Assembly: GCA_016715505.1 (NCBI GenBank)
Contig: JADJZY010000005.1
Location: 124,001 to 188,000, forward strand
DNA from: Bacteroidota bacterium
GTDB lineage: Bacteria > Bacteroidota > Bacteroidia > Chitinophagales > Chitinophagaceae
DNA length: 64,000 nt
Direction of reading: 5' to 3'
Part shown: positions 12,095-21,233 of the stretch, one piece after another
Layout: each line of letters begins with the position of its first letter
Position numbering within the stretch: the stretch's first letter is position 1
Position numbers and translations under genes: made by a program
The notes under the pieces: model-generated
Seen by the model: the letters and a program-made list of their open reading frames with translations, nothing else
Databases searched by the model: none
What the model was told of the DNA's origin: nothing

Positions 12095-13512
12095 ATGTTC
12101 AATGATGATTTTTTCGATGATGACTTCAGAGAGATAGAAGATTTACTGACTGAATTTTTTAAACTCAAACGTGGTGAACCCCACGGGCTCATTAGCGAAG
12201 ATGATTTTGAATACCTGATTGATTATTTTGAAACAAATAACGATCGGGAACATACCGCTTTGGCTTGTGATTTTGCCACCACTTTATATCCTTTTTCTTC
12301 GGTGCTATTATTGCGAAAAGCTGAGTGGCTGATGGATCATAAAAATTACGGACAAGCCTGTAAAATGCTCGATCAGGTGGATGAAGTTGATCCGGGTAGT
12401 ATTGAATGTGTTTTTTTGAAATCAGATATATTAATTGAACAAAATCGTTTTTCTGAAGCAGTACAATTGCTGGAAGCCAATGTGGAACGATTTGACAGTG
12501 TCGATAAAACAGATATCCTCCTTGAACTATCTGAAATTTACGACGAATTGGAAGAGTATGAAAAAGTGTATTCCAGTTTGAAGCGTATACTCGATTATGA
12601 GCCCACCAATGAAGATGCTTTGTTGAGAATTTGTTTTTGGGCCGAAATCACCAATAGCCATGAAGATAGCATCACCTTGCATCAGGCTATTTTGGAAGAA
12701 ACACCTTACAATACGATGGCCTGGTACAATTTGGGGGTGCTTATCAGGGGATTAAACTCTACGAAAAGGCCATTGACGCTTATGAATACTGTTTGGCCAT
12801 CGACGATAAATTTGAGTATGCCTATCGAAATCAGGGCGATGCCTATATTCAACTCAAACAATTTGATAAAGCCATTGAAGTGCTAGAAATGCACCTCACC
12901 ATTGCTAAACCGGAAGATGTGATATTAGATGCGATCGGCTATTGTTGGGAAAAACAAAAACAATATGCCAAAGCACGCCATTATTATCGCAAAGCTTCTC
13001 AGTTAAATCCGCAGGACGACCAGATATTTTTTAAAATTGGCGAAACCTATACCAAAGAGTCACAATGGGAAAAAGCCGTGAAAGCCTATTCGGTAGCGCT
13101 GCATATCAACAAAAACAATGCCTCCTATTGTATGGCATTGGGCAATTGTTTGATGGAAATGAATGCGGAAAAAGAAGCATTGGTCTGTTATCTGAATGCG
13201 GTGCAACTTAGGCCTGATATCAAGTCTACTTGGCAATCGCTCGTGAAAGCCCTTTATACTTCCGGATATGTAGACGAAGCTTTGTCGCAAATCACTATCG
13301 CCGAAGAGCATTGTGGTCAAAAGGTGGAATTTCAATATTATAAAGCGGTTATTTTACTGGCAAAAGGTAAAGCCAAGGAAGCGGTCTTGCAGTTGGAGCA
13401 GGCCTTGCACGAAAATCCTAAAAAACAAAATGCCCTGGTTTTTATGGATCGTGAAATTGTTCAACACCCGCTTTTTGCAGAAGTGTTGGTTCGTTTCAAA
13501 AAGAAAAAATAA
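12095..13512 (+). CDS. Tetratricopeptide repeat protein (frame broken once)
   Basis: The ATG at 12095 (MFNDDFFDDDF) is preferred to the in-frame TTG six bases upstream. The acidic N-terminus leads into about ten TPR units with the usual A-x-x-x-Y and A/P spacing, for example KAIDAYEYCLAIDDKFEYAY and KARHYYRKASQLNPQD. The frame breaks at about 12734-12741; one more G gives NLGVAYQGIKLYEKAIDAY and a 472-residue protein. TPR proteins are scaffolds for other proteins; no enzymatic domain or signal peptide is visible, so a cytoplasmic adaptor role is most likely. Its partners are unknown. Confidence 0.8.
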
Positions 13513-13579
13513 TTCGGCAAATATTGGTAGCCCCTGCTATCCGGCAGATGTTTTTAATGCTGAATTCGTTTTCAGGACT

Positions 13580-13587
13580 TAATTTTG
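13580..13587 (+). promoter_or_regulatory. Putative Bacteroidota -7 element
   Basis: TAATTTTG matches the Bacteroidota -7 consensus TAnnTTTG exactly and sits 28 bp upstream of the ATG of the fumarylacetoacetase-family gene. The -33 region (about 13548-13556) is T-rich but not a clean TTTG. This is a plausible promoter for 13615-15471, not a certain one. Confidence 0.35.
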
Positions 13588-13614
13588 CAGCACTTTACGA
13601 TTTAAAAAAATGCT

Positions 13615-14628
13615 ATGAAATTAGTCACGCACTTACACAAGGGCAAGGAACAACTTGCCATTTTTCATTCCAATAAGTTATATAATCTCAGTTCTATCGA
13701 CGCCCAATATCCTTCAACGATGAAAGATTTGCTGGCTTCCTGGGAACAATGGATTGATAAAATAAAAGCTTCTGCAGTGCTCTGTATGGAAGGTAAATTT
13801 GCCAGCGATGCACAGTTTGAGCAAACGGAAGTAATGGCTCCGGTTCCGTATCCAAGTAGTTGCCGCGATGGTTATGCGTTTCGTCAACATGTGGCTGCTG
13901 CCCGTCGAAATAGAAAGGTGGACATGATTGCAGAGTTTGATCAATATCCCATTTTTTATTTTACCAACCATAATGCGATACAGGGGCCGGGTTATATTGA
14001 TTGTATGCCCGATCATTTTCAGAAACTGGATTTTGAATTGGAGGTCGCCATTGTGATTTGTAAAAAAGGACGCAATGTTCAGGCGGCAGATGCGGATCAA
14101 TATATTGGGGGCTTTATGATTATGAATGATATGAGTGCCCGTACATTACAAATGGAAGAAATGTTGCTGAACCTGGGCCCCGCTAAAGGAAAGGATTTTA
14201 GTACCGTCATCGGACCCATGTTGGTAACCCCGGATGAATTGGAAAAATACCGGGTACCTTGTAAAGAAAATCATACCGGAGCCAGCTATAATCTCTCTAT
14301 GAAATGTTGGGTCAATGGAAAATTATTGAGTCAAGGAAATGTAGCTGAAATGGATTGGACATTTGCCGAAATTATTGAACGTTGCGCATATGGGGTTGAT
14401 GTTCTGCCCGGTGATGTGATTGGTAGTGGAACGGTTGGTACTGGTTGTTTACTTGAACTCAATGGTACCGGACTCCTCAACGATCCAACTTATCAGGTAC
14501 AATGGCTGCAGGATGGAGATAGCGTGGAAATGGAAATTGAAGGACTTGGACGTTTGAAAAATAAAATCAGAAAAGTGGATACCAATTTTTCCATATTGGC
14601 CTTAAAAAAGATGCCCACTTCAAACTAG
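13615..14628 (+). CDS. Fumarylacetoacetate hydrolase family protein
   Basis: A 337-residue protein of the FAH superfamily, which hydrolyses C-C bonds in diketo acids or acts as a hydratase/decarboxylase. Motifs present are YPSSCRDGYAFRQHV (about 80-95), the metal site LDFELEVAIVI (about 140-150, E-x-E) and NDMSARTLQ (about 174-182). Then come KGKDFSTVIGPMLVT and GDVIGSGTVGTGC. The length and the RDGYAFRQHV segment fit the fumarylacetoacetase branch used in tyrosine or aromatic breakdown. A flavin reductase-like gene follows after 6 bp, supporting a small catabolic operon. Confidence 0.85.
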   Translation: MKLVTHLHKGKEQLAIFHSNKLYNLSSIDAQYPSTMKDLLASWEQWIDKIKASAVLCMEGKFASDAQFEQTEVMAPVPYPSSCRDGYAFRQHVAAARRNRKVDMIAEFDQYPIFYFTNHNAIQGPGYIDCMPDHFQKLDFELEVAIVICKKGRNVQAADADQYIGGFMIMNDMSARTLQMEEMLLNLGPAKGKDFSTVIGPMLVTPDELEKYRVPCKENHTGASYNLSMKCWVNGKLLSQGNVAEMDWTFAEIIERCAYGVDVLPGDVIGSGTVGTGCLLELNGTGLLNDPTYQVQWLQDGDSVEMEIEGLGRLKNKIRKVDTNFSILALKKMPTSN

Positions 14629-14634
14629 ACCAGC

Positions 14635-15471
14635 ATGTTGATTAAACCCGGAGATATTAAAACGGCACAACTCCATGCCTATTTGCTCGGCTCGGTTTCG
14701 CCAAGGCCTATTTGTTTTGCTTCAACCATTGATTCGGAGGGGAATAAAAATCTTTCCCCGTTTAGTTTCTTCAATGTTTTTGGAAGTAACCCGGTTACTT
14801 TGGTTTTTTCTCCCGCAAGAAGAGTCCGCGATAATACCATCAAACATACCCTCGAAAACTGTCGGGAGAATGCTGAGGTGGTGATTAGTGTGGTGAATTA
14901 CGCGATGGTTCAACAAATGAGTTTGGCCAGTTGCGAATATCCTAAGGGTGTATCGGAATTTGAAAAAGCCGGTTTTACGCCACAAGCAGCCAGTCTGGTA
15001 AAACCTTTTTTAGTGGCCGAAAGTCCGGTGAATATGGAATGTAAGGTGGTACAGATTATTGAAACCGGTCAGGAAGGTGGAGCAGGAAATCTCATCATTT
15101 GTGAAATGCTGGCTATGCATATCAAAGATGAAGTGCTCAATGAACAACTACAAATTGATCCACATAAAATTGATTTGGTTGCTCGTATGGGAGCTGATTA
15201 TTATTGCCGGGCCAGTGGTGCAGCGGTGTTTGAAGTTCCAAAACCCAATTTAAATCTGGGAATGGGAATGGATCAATTGCCTGAAAAAATACGAAACAGC
15301 CAGGTGCTCAGTGGGAATGATTTGGGCATGTTGGCCAATCTGAGTTCGATTCCTGAAAGGGATCCACAATTTCAGGTTGATGCCCATCAAGACTCACATC
15401 AAATGGCCAAAAATTACCTGAGCAAAAATCAGGTGATGGAAGCCTGGCAGGTTCTATTGGGTGATTTGTAG
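14635..15471 (+). CDS. Flavin reductase-like FMN-binding protein
   Basis: A 278-residue protein of the flavin reductase-like (split-barrel) family. The FMN-binding part is in the first 170 residues: LGSVSPRPICFASTID (about 18-33), NLSPFSFFNVFGSNPVTLVFSP (in two pieces, about 39-60) and NVEVVISVVN-type strands. A C-terminal extension of about 100 residues has no recognised motif. Family members reduce flavin or act as single-component oxidoreductases. It is 6 bp downstream of the FAH-family hydrolase, so both probably act on the same ring-cleavage or keto-acid route. The substrate is not shown by the sequence. Confidence 0.8.
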   Translation: MLIKPGDIKTAQLHAYLLGSVSPRPICFASTIDSEGNKNLSPFSFFNVFGSNPVTLVFSPARRVRDNTIKHTLENCRENAEVVISVVNYAMVQQMSLASCEYPKGVSEFEKAGFTPQAASLVKPFLVAESPVNMECKVVQIIETGQEGGAGNLIICEMLAMHIKDEVLNEQLQIDPHKIDLVARMGADYYCRASGAAVFEVPKPNLNLGMGMDQLPEKIRNSQVLSGNDLGMLANLSSIPERDPQFQVDAHQDSHQMAKNYLSKNQVMEAWQVLLGDL

Positions 15472-15705
15472 TGGATTGTTCTTTATCCGATTGTATGTTC
15501 AAAAAAACAATCGTGGTTATGCATGAATTCAAGTGCAATGATTGGAGATCAACTGAAAGGGGCGTAATTTTCTTCTACTTTTACCAAGGAAATAAGATAG
15601 CACTCTGTGAAATGAAAGACAACAAGATGGACGGCAACGAATCAATCAATCAATAACCTTCACATTTTTCGAGAAAAATATTTATCTGAAAAAAGAACAT
15701 TCGGT

Positions 15706-17787
15706 ATGTATCAATTGCAGGAGGAACAACGATTACTCGACTTATCAAAACAACTGGCAAAATCAGATATTCATGAGCAGGAAGCAAAACAATTGCGCGA
15801 AGTGATTGAATATGCTGACTGGAAATATTATGTGAAAGATGATCCGATTATTGCAGATGCAGAATATGATGCCTTGTTTAAAAAACTCAAAGATTTTGAA
15901 GCACAGCATCCGGAATTGGATCATCAGGGATCTCCAACCACACGGGTGGCATCCGGGTTAAATGCAGATTTTCCTTCGGTGGAACATTTGGTGCCTATGC
16001 TCAGTTTGGAGAACAGTTACAATGCAGCCGATTTGCTGGATTGGGACCGAAAGTGTCGCGAACAAAGTGCGGATGCGCTGCTGGAATATACCGTTGAACC
16101 AAAGTTTGATGGCGCAAGTATTTCTTTGGTCTATGAAGCCGATCAACTGCAACGGGCCGCCACGCGTGGCAATGGTGTACAAGGCGATGAAATTACCCGA
16201 AACGCCATGCAAATTCGATCCATCCCACTCAAAGTGAATATGAGTCAGTATGGGATTCGGCAGATGGAAATTCGGGGCGAAGTGGTGATTCACAAACAAA
16301 AATTTCAAGAATATAATCAAAAACTTATCGACAAAGGAGAACAGCCTTTGGCCAATGCCCGAAACGCCGCCAGTGGAAGCCTTCGTATCAAGGATCCTTT
16401 GGAAGTAGGCCGACGAAATTTAGATGCATTTTTGTATCATGTCAGTGATACTGTGATGCTGGAGAATCAGGAAATGCCTGCCTCCTTTCGATCACATGCC
16501 GGATTGCTCAACATGATGGATTCTTTGGGCTTTAAAACATCTTCCGCATCAACCCGAAAATTTAGCCAGATACAAGAAGTGATTCAGTATGTGGAAGAAT
16601 TTGAAGCACATCGCGACAATTTGCCTTATGAGATTGATGGCATGGTGATTAAAGTAAACAGTCTGGCCTTGCAAGAGCAAATCGGTCAAACCAGTCATCA
16701 TCCGCGTTGGGCGATGGCTTTTAAATTCAAGGCTCGGCAGGCACGAAGTATTTTGTTGGGGGTTGAATACCAGGTTGGTCGTACGGGCAGCATTACTCCA
16801 GTGGCAAAAATTGAACCGGTTTCTGTTGGTGGGGTTACTATCTCTTCACTCTCCCTTTTTAATGAAGAGGTGGTGCGCGAAAAACAATTAAAAATTGGTG
16901 ATACAGTCCTCATAGAGCGAGCAGGCGATGTAATCCCTTATGTGGTGAAGTCATTCCCTGAGTTGCGCCAAGGGCACGAAACTGAGATCGTTTTTCCAAC
17001 GCATTGTCCTGTTTGCCATGAAAGCCTTTACAAGCCCGAATCGGAGGCCGTTTGGCGATGCACCAATTTAAATTGTGAAGCACAGGTCATTGAACGCATG
17101 ATTCATTTTACATCCAAGGATGCCATGGATATTCGTGGTTTGGGTGACTCATTGGTGAGAAGGTTTTATGAAGCCGGATTCTTAAAGAATATTGTCGGCA
17201 TTTATCATTTGCCTTTTGAACAAATTCAAGGCATGGAGGGTTTGGGTGAAAAATCTGCCAACAAGTTGAAGGAAGCGATCGAAAAATCCAAAACACAACC
17301 ATTGCACCGGCTCATTTTTGGGTTGGGGATTCGGTATGTGGGCGAAACAACTGCCAAATCATTGGCACGCACCGTTGAGCACTTAAGTGATTTATACCAC
17401 AAGAGCAAAGAGGAATTTTTGGTGATTGAAGATGTTGGCGAAAAGGTGGCACAATCCATTTACGAATTTTTCTCTCATCAGGATAATCGACAAATTCTGG
17501 ATGAACTCGAACAGGCAGGTGTTTGTATGCAAAATGTTCAGAAACAGGAAGCAATGTCGGGAGGTTTAAGCGGAAAAACTTTTTTATTTACCGGAACCAT
17601 GAATATGAAACGCAGCGAGGCAGAGGCTTTGGTTGAAGAGCGTGGTGGCCGGCTTTTGGGAAGTGTAAGTACGAAATTAAATTATTTGGTGGTTGGTGAA
17701 GATGCAGGAAGCAAATTGGAGAAGGCTAAAAAATTAGGTTCCGTCCATATTCTGAGTGAAGAAGAATTTATGGCCCTGATAGGATAA
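15706..17787 (+). CDS. ligA: NAD-dependent DNA ligase
   Basis: A complete 693-residue LigA, which seals nicks during replication and repair using NAD+. Domain Ia is at the N-terminus (YYVKDDPIIADAEYD, about 46-60). The adenylation motif EPKFDG has the active lysine at about residue 133. Next come the OB fold, the four-cysteine zinc finger (CPVCHESL and CTNLNCEA, about 435-460), helix-hairpin-helix repeats (GLGEKSANKLKEA) and a C-terminal BRCT domain (about 616-693; GKTFLFTGTM). All domains are intact and the length is normal. It is monocistronic, followed 43 bp later by an unrelated small membrane gene. Confidence 0.97.
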   Translation: MYQLQEEQRLLDLSKQLAKSDIHEQEAKQLREVIEYADWKYYVKDDPIIADAEYDALFKKLKDFEAQHPELDHQGSPTTRVASGLNADFPSVEHLVPMLSLENSYNAADLLDWDRKCREQSADALLEYTVEPKFDGASISLVYEADQLQRAATRGNGVQGDEITRNAMQIRSIPLKVNMSQYGIRQMEIRGEVVIHKQKFQEYNQKLIDKGEQPLANARNAASGSLRIKDPLEVGRRNLDAFLYHVSDTVMLENQEMPASFRSHAGLLNMMDSLGFKTSSASTRKFSQIQEVIQYVEEFEAHRDNLPYEIDGMVIKVNSLALQEQIGQTSHHPRWAMAFKFKARQARSILLGVEYQVGRTGSITPVAKIEPVSVGGVTISSLSLFNEEVVREKQLKIGDTVLIERAGDVIPYVVKSFPELRQGHETEIVFPTHCPVCHESLYKPESEAVWRCTNLNCEAQVIERMIHFTSKDAMDIRGLGDSLVRRFYEAGFLKNIVGIYHLPFEQIQGMEGLGEKSANKLKEAIEKSKTQPLHRLIFGLGIRYVGETTAKSLARTVEHLSDLYHKSKEEFLVIEDVGEKVAQSIYEFFSHQDNRQILDELEQAGVCMQNVQKQEAMSGGLSGKTFLFTGTMNMKRSEAEALVEERGGRLLGSVSTKLNYLVVGEDAGSKLEKAKKLGSVHILSEEEFMALIG

Positions 17788-17830
17788 ATGAGGAATAATT
17801 TTTACCTTGAGGTCATTAAACTCAAAAAAC

Positions 17831-18310
17831 ATGCAAATTAATTGGCTCGCTGTATTTGGTGCAGCATTGGTCCCACTTGTGGTCGGGATGATTTGGTACA
17901 ACAAAAACGTATTCGGAACAGTTTGGATGAAGGCCGCCGGGGTAGATCCTGAACAGGCCAAAAAATCCAATATGTGGATTATTTTCGGAACAACGATTCT
18001 CATGAGCGTCATGCTCGCAATGATGGTTCCGTCAATTGTCATTCACCAGTTTCATGTAGGTTCTGTTTTTCAGGGAGATGATAGTATGAAAGGATTTATT
18101 GAAGATTTTTTAACCAAGTATGGCAGTCGTTTTCGCAGCTTTAAACATGGGGCTTTGCATGGTACAATTGCAGGTGTTTTTATGGCATTGCCTGTATTAA
18201 CCATCAATTCTTTATTCGAAGGAAAAAGCTTTAAATACGTCGCTATTAATGCCGGCTACTGGATTGTTTGCTTGGCAATCATGGGGGGTATTGTCGGTCA
18301 ATTTGCCTAG
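17831..18310 (+). CDS. DUF1761 family membrane protein
   Basis: From the ATG at 17831 (MQINWLAVFGAALVPL) this is a 159-residue protein; an in-frame TTG at 17807 would add eight residues. It has four hydrophobic helices (about residues 5-22, 44-64, 116-134 and 138-157) and the early GMIWYN motif, followed by W-M-K-A-A, of the DUF1761 family. The family is of unknown function in the inner membrane. The gene ends at a strong hairpin that also serves the convergent HAD gene. Confidence 0.8.
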   Translation: MQINWLAVFGAALVPLVVGMIWYNKNVFGTVWMKAAGVDPEQAKKSNMWIIFGTTILMSVMLAMMVPSIVIHQFHVGSVFQGDDSMKGFIEDFLTKYGSRFRSFKHGALHGTIAGVFMALPVLTINSLFEGKSFKYVAINAGYWIVCLAIMGGIVGQFA

Positions 18311-18397
18311 CGTCATTGATTGCCAATTCTTGAGGCCCTTTCAGGTTAGAATGTGGTACATCAATACTTCAAAGTAAGATTAAAAAAGATACAACTT

Positions 18398-18428
18398 AAA
18401 AAGCTGGCCCAAGTGGTCAGCTTTTTTT
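18398..18428. terminator. Bidirectional intrinsic terminator
   Basis: A stem of AAAAAGCTGGCC pairing with GGTCAGCTTTTT (one G-T pair), a loop of about five bases, A-rich on the left and T-rich on the right. It lies between the convergent DUF1761 and HAD genes and can end transcripts from both sides; the HAD stop codon lies inside it. Confidence 0.75.
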
Positions 18429-18835
18429 AAACCTATCCAAAAATGATTTTTTAGGGACTTTGACCTGAATATCTTCAATATTTTGTTTCATCACCATCTG
18501 AAATATCTTACCCCAGCCGGGAAATCCACCTACATTGCGGTCGTCGATGAATAAATCGGCATTCAGTTTACGAGGCGTTTTGGCATTCCATTCTTCTTCC
18601 GGATAATTTTTATTGACGGCATAAAATTCTACGCCATTCTTTTGCAAAATTCCACGGCATCGTTCAGACTTTCATCCGTTCGGTAGGTCCACAAAATGAG
18701 TCGATGACCTGCTTCTTGTAAACGAATCAGAGAGTCAAAGGCAAAAGTTCGCGGGCGACCGATGCCGGGATATTGGTCTTCTACTATCGTTCCGTCAAAA
18801 TCAACGGCAATGGTTTTGGTATTTTGGGGTATCAT
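18417..18835 (-). CDS. Small HAD-superfamily hydrolase (frame broken once)
   Basis: Restoring one coding-strand A in the run at 18640-18643 joins two fragments into a 139-residue protein. It shows HAD motif I (AVDFDGTIVED, nucleophile Asp in DFDG), a motif II region (LILWTYRT), and a C-terminal FIDDRNVGGFPGW with the acidic motif IV. These short, cap-less HAD proteins are widespread in Bacteroidota and are probably small-molecule phosphatases; the substrate is unknown. The corrected joint reads EFCKKNGVEFYAVN. It is divergent from the polysaccharide locus. Confidence 0.8.
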
Positions 18836-18941
18836 TTTTAGGAATTCAAGTGCAAATTATACAGAGCGGACCAATTATTCAGCCGTAAATGCAGAAAATT
18901 GAACTTTCGGGAAATTGTTTTGTTTTTTCGCAAAACATCAC

Positions 18942-18975
18942 TTGGTTTTTTATAGATGGACTTGTAATATATTTG
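18942..18975 (+). promoter_or_regulatory. Putative promoter of the polysaccharide locus
   Basis: TATATTTG at 18968-18975 matches the Bacteroidota -7 consensus TAnnTTTG, and TTGG at 18942-18945 can serve as the -33 element at acceptable spacing. It lies just upstream of the antiterminator ATG at 18992, implying a very short leader. It is the only good match in the 156-bp gap that precedes the locus. Confidence 0.4.
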
Positions 18976-18991
18976 TCTGTATTCAAAGTGC

Positions 18992-19501
18992 ATGTCTGAC
19001 AAAAAACTCCATTGGTACGCCTACCGCACCCGTTCAAGAGCAGAAAAAAAAGTTGAAGAACGACTCAAACAACATGGTGTGGAAGTGTATTTACCTTTGC
19101 AGGAAACGGTTCGTGTTTGGTCTGATCGAAAAAAAAAGGTAAAAATTCCCTTGATTCCCGGGCTCATTTTTGTACGACTTGAAGAGCACATACTCAATGA
19201 TTATCTCATTTTGCCCGGTATTAGTTATGTCATTAAATATTTGAGGCAGCCTGCTTTGATACGGGATTTTGAAATTCAGAACATCAAAATTCTTTTACGA
19301 GAGCAGGTAGATATTGAACCTTGTGGCTTGCATGAATGGCAATTGGGCGATCCTATCGAAATTACCGAAGGCATTTTCAAGGGATTTAAGGGTAAAATTT
19401 TAAGAAATAAAGATAAAAATGCACTCATCGTGAAGATTGAGTCATTGGGTTATCATTTTGAAATTACAATACCATCAATTTTATTACAAAAAGCTACCTA
19501 A
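18992..19501 (+). CDS. UpxY/RfaH-like transcription antiterminator (NusG paralogue)
   Basis: A 169-residue NusG-family protein. It has an N-terminal NGN domain (about 8-100; HWYAYRTRSRAEKKVEERL, then VEVYLPLQE and IPGLIFVRL) and a C-terminal KOW domain (about 118-165; GDPIEITEGIFKGFKGKI). Its NGN sequence fits the specialised paralogues (UpxY, LoaP, RfaH) and not housekeeping NusG. In Bacteroides such proteins sit first in capsule loci and let RNA polymerase read through the long operon. Here it precedes about 40 kb of same-strand sugar genes, with a 173-bp hairpin-containing gap before the next gene. Confidence 0.9.
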   Translation: MSDKKLHWYAYRTRSRAEKKVEERLKQHGVEVYLPLQETVRVWSDRKKKVKIPLIPGLIFVRLEEHILNDYLILPGISYVIKYLRQPALIRDFEIQNIKILLREQVDIEPCGLHEWQLGDPIEITEGIFKGFKGKILRNKDKNALIVKIESLGYHFEITIPSILLQKAT

Positions 19502-19581
19502 ACCCCTCCTTTCGTATTAAATTTGTCCGCTGAGGGGGTATGGGTTGGATTCCGTTATGGGACTGACGGCGGCGAAGCCGT
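19502..19581 (+). promoter_or_regulatory. Two hairpins between the antiterminator and the structural genes
   Basis: An inverted repeat ACCCCTC...GAGGGGGT (19502-19539) starts right after the antiterminator stop. A second hairpin, ACGGC-GGCGAA-GCCGT, lies at 19566-19581. Neither has a full T run, so they are not ordinary terminators. They may act as pause sites or attenuators through which the UpxY-like protein works. This is inferred from position only. Confidence 0.35.
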
Positions 19582-19674
19582 TTCTATCATCAAAAGTTTT
19601 TACTAAAATTCTGGAAATCAGTTCATTTAGCCTAATTTTTCGGGTTTAAATGGCCTCATTGATAAATTACTAAT

Positions 19675-20427
19675 ATGGCAAAAATGGACGTTCAAATTGG
19701 GTCTTGGATTACCCTTCATCATATGGCGATTGCCGAAATCATGGCGGGTGCCGGATTTCAATGGCTTTGTCTGGATTTGGAACACAGTGTGATCGATTAT
19801 TACGGGATGCAGGTGATGTTGTCCAGCATCCAATCAAAAGGTGTTCAGGCCTATGTAAGAGTTGGGGGCAATGATGCCATGATGATTAAACGGGTTTTGG
19901 ATGCAGGCGCAGACGGGATTATTTGTCCGATGATCAATACCGCCGAACAAGCGAAACAATTGGTTGCCCATGTAAAATATCCTCCACTTGGAACCCGCGG
20001 TGTTGGTTTGGCAAGAGCGCAATACTATGGTTTGGACGAAGGCTTTGAAAAATACCGGGAATCCAAAGCACGTGAAATACAAATTATCGCTCAAATTGAA
20101 CATCATGAAGCCATCAGCAATCTTCAAAGTATTTTGGAGGTGGATGGCATCGACGGAACGTTTATTGGACCATATGATTTATCAGGAAGTATGGGTAAGC
20201 CCGGACAATATGAAGATGCGGATGTTCAGGCACAAATTGAACAATATGAAAAATTTGCTTCCCGATCCGGGAAAAAAATGGGTTTTCATGTGATACAACC
20301 TCAAGCGCAACTCTTACACGACAAAATCAACAAAGGATACAATTTTATCGCTTTCAGTATTGATACCCTTTTCCTGGGTCAAAGCTGCAGGCAGGAAATG
20401 AATCAATTAAAAAATATTATTTCATAA
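19675..20427 (+). CDS. HpcH/HpaI family class II pyruvate aldolase
   Basis: A 250-residue TIM-barrel aldolase of the HpcH/HpaI family. These metal enzymes condense pyruvate with an aldehyde, or split the product, yielding 2-keto-3-deoxy-4-hydroxy acids. The key segments are conserved: CLDLEHS (about 32-38), the substrate arginine region (YVRVGG), GTRGVGLARAQYYG, the metal ligand Glu in AQIEHHEA and the metal ligand Asp near FIGPYDLSGSMG. A CMP-sugar-acid synthetase follows after 5 bp, so it probably builds a 3-deoxy-ulosonic acid for the surface glycan and is unlikely to work in catabolism. Confidence 0.88.
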   Translation: MAKMDVQIGSWITLHHMAIAEIMAGAGFQWLCLDLEHSVIDYYGMQVMLSSIQSKGVQAYVRVGGNDAMMIKRVLDAGADGIICPMINTAEQAKQLVAHVKYPPLGTRGVGLARAQYYGLDEGFEKYRESKAREIQIIAQIEHHEAISNLQSILEVDGIDGTFIGPYDLSGSMGKPGQYEDADVQAQIEQYEKFASRSGKKMGFHVIQPQAQLLHDKINKGYNFIAFSIDTLFLGQSCRQEMNQLKNIIS

Positions 20428-20432
20428 CGAAT

Positions 20433-21221
20433 ATGTTTAATTCACAAATGCACATCGTTGCCATTATTCCGGCGCGTATGGCCTCATCCCGATTTCCGGA
20501 TAAACCCATGAAACTCATTCATGATATTCCGATGGTAGGGCACTGCTATTTCAGAAGTAAAATGAGTCAGATGCTCACGGAGGTTTATGTGGCTTGCTGC
20601 GATCAGGTGGTGTACGATTATATCACGTCCAAAGGCGGTAAAGCAATCATGACTGCCGATACCCACGAACGTGCTTCGGATCGGGCTGCAGAAGCATTGC
20701 TTAAAATTGAACAAGAAACAGGCCGCAAAGTAGATATAGTAGTCATGATACAAGGTGATGAGCCCATGACTGTGCCATCGATGATTGATGAAGCGGTTCA
20801 GCCTTTGCTTGATGACGAAAATTGCCAGATTACCAATCTCGTGGCAGATATTGAAACCATTGCTGAGTTTGAAGATCCAAATGAAGTGAAAGTCGTATTG
20901 GATTTACATTCGAATGCTGTTTATTTTTCAAGAGAACCGATTCCTTCCCGAAAAAAAGGCGTTTTGGACGTTCCTATGAAAAAGCAGGTTTGTGTGATTC
21001 CGTTTCGACGTGATTTTTTACTGGAGTATAATGCCATGCCCCAAACCCCATTAGAAATTATTGAATCGGTAGATATGATGCGCATCATCGAAAACGGAGG
21101 TAAAATAAAAATGATACCAACGAGCGTAAAGACCAAAGCCGTCGATACCCCGGATGATTTGAAAGTGGTAGAAGCCCTGATGCAACATGATGCATTGATG
21201 CCCCTATATGCTAAACGATAA
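20433..21221 (+). CDS. KdsB-like CMP-ulosonic acid synthetase
   Basis: A 262-residue nucleotidyltransferase of the KdsB (CMP-Kdo synthetase) family. The CTP-binding loop is IIPARMASSRFPDKPM (about 11-26). The family's QGDEP motif appears as VMIQGDEPMTVP, and the AVYFSREPIPS segment follows. The protein ends normally. True KdsB reads IPARYGSTRLPGKPL, so the substrate pocket may differ. It sits directly after the aldolase and before a dehydrogenase, which suggests it activates whatever keto-acid sugar the aldolase makes. It could instead be a second Kdo enzyme; no KdsA is in the window. Confidence 0.85.
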   Translation: MFNSQMHIVAIIPARMASSRFPDKPMKLIHDIPMVGHCYFRSKMSQMLTEVYVACCDQVVYDYITSKGGKAIMTADTHERASDRAAEALLKIEQETGRKVDIVVMIQGDEPMTVPSMIDEAVQPLLDDENCQITNLVADIETIAEFEDPNEVKVVLDLHSNAVYFSREPIPSRKKGVLDVPMKKQVCVIPFRRDFLLEYNAMPQTPLEIIESVDMMRIIENGGKIKMIPTSVKTKAVDTPDDLKVVEALMQHDALMPLYAKR

Positions 21222-21233
21222 TTGACTGATTAC

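Noticed and set aside
15471..15656. Open frame overlapping the end of the flavin reductase gene
   Set aside because: The translation is low in structure and contains no motif. The region more likely holds the ligA promoter; a 7-bp inverted repeat (15488-15513) lacks a T run, so it is not called a terminator.
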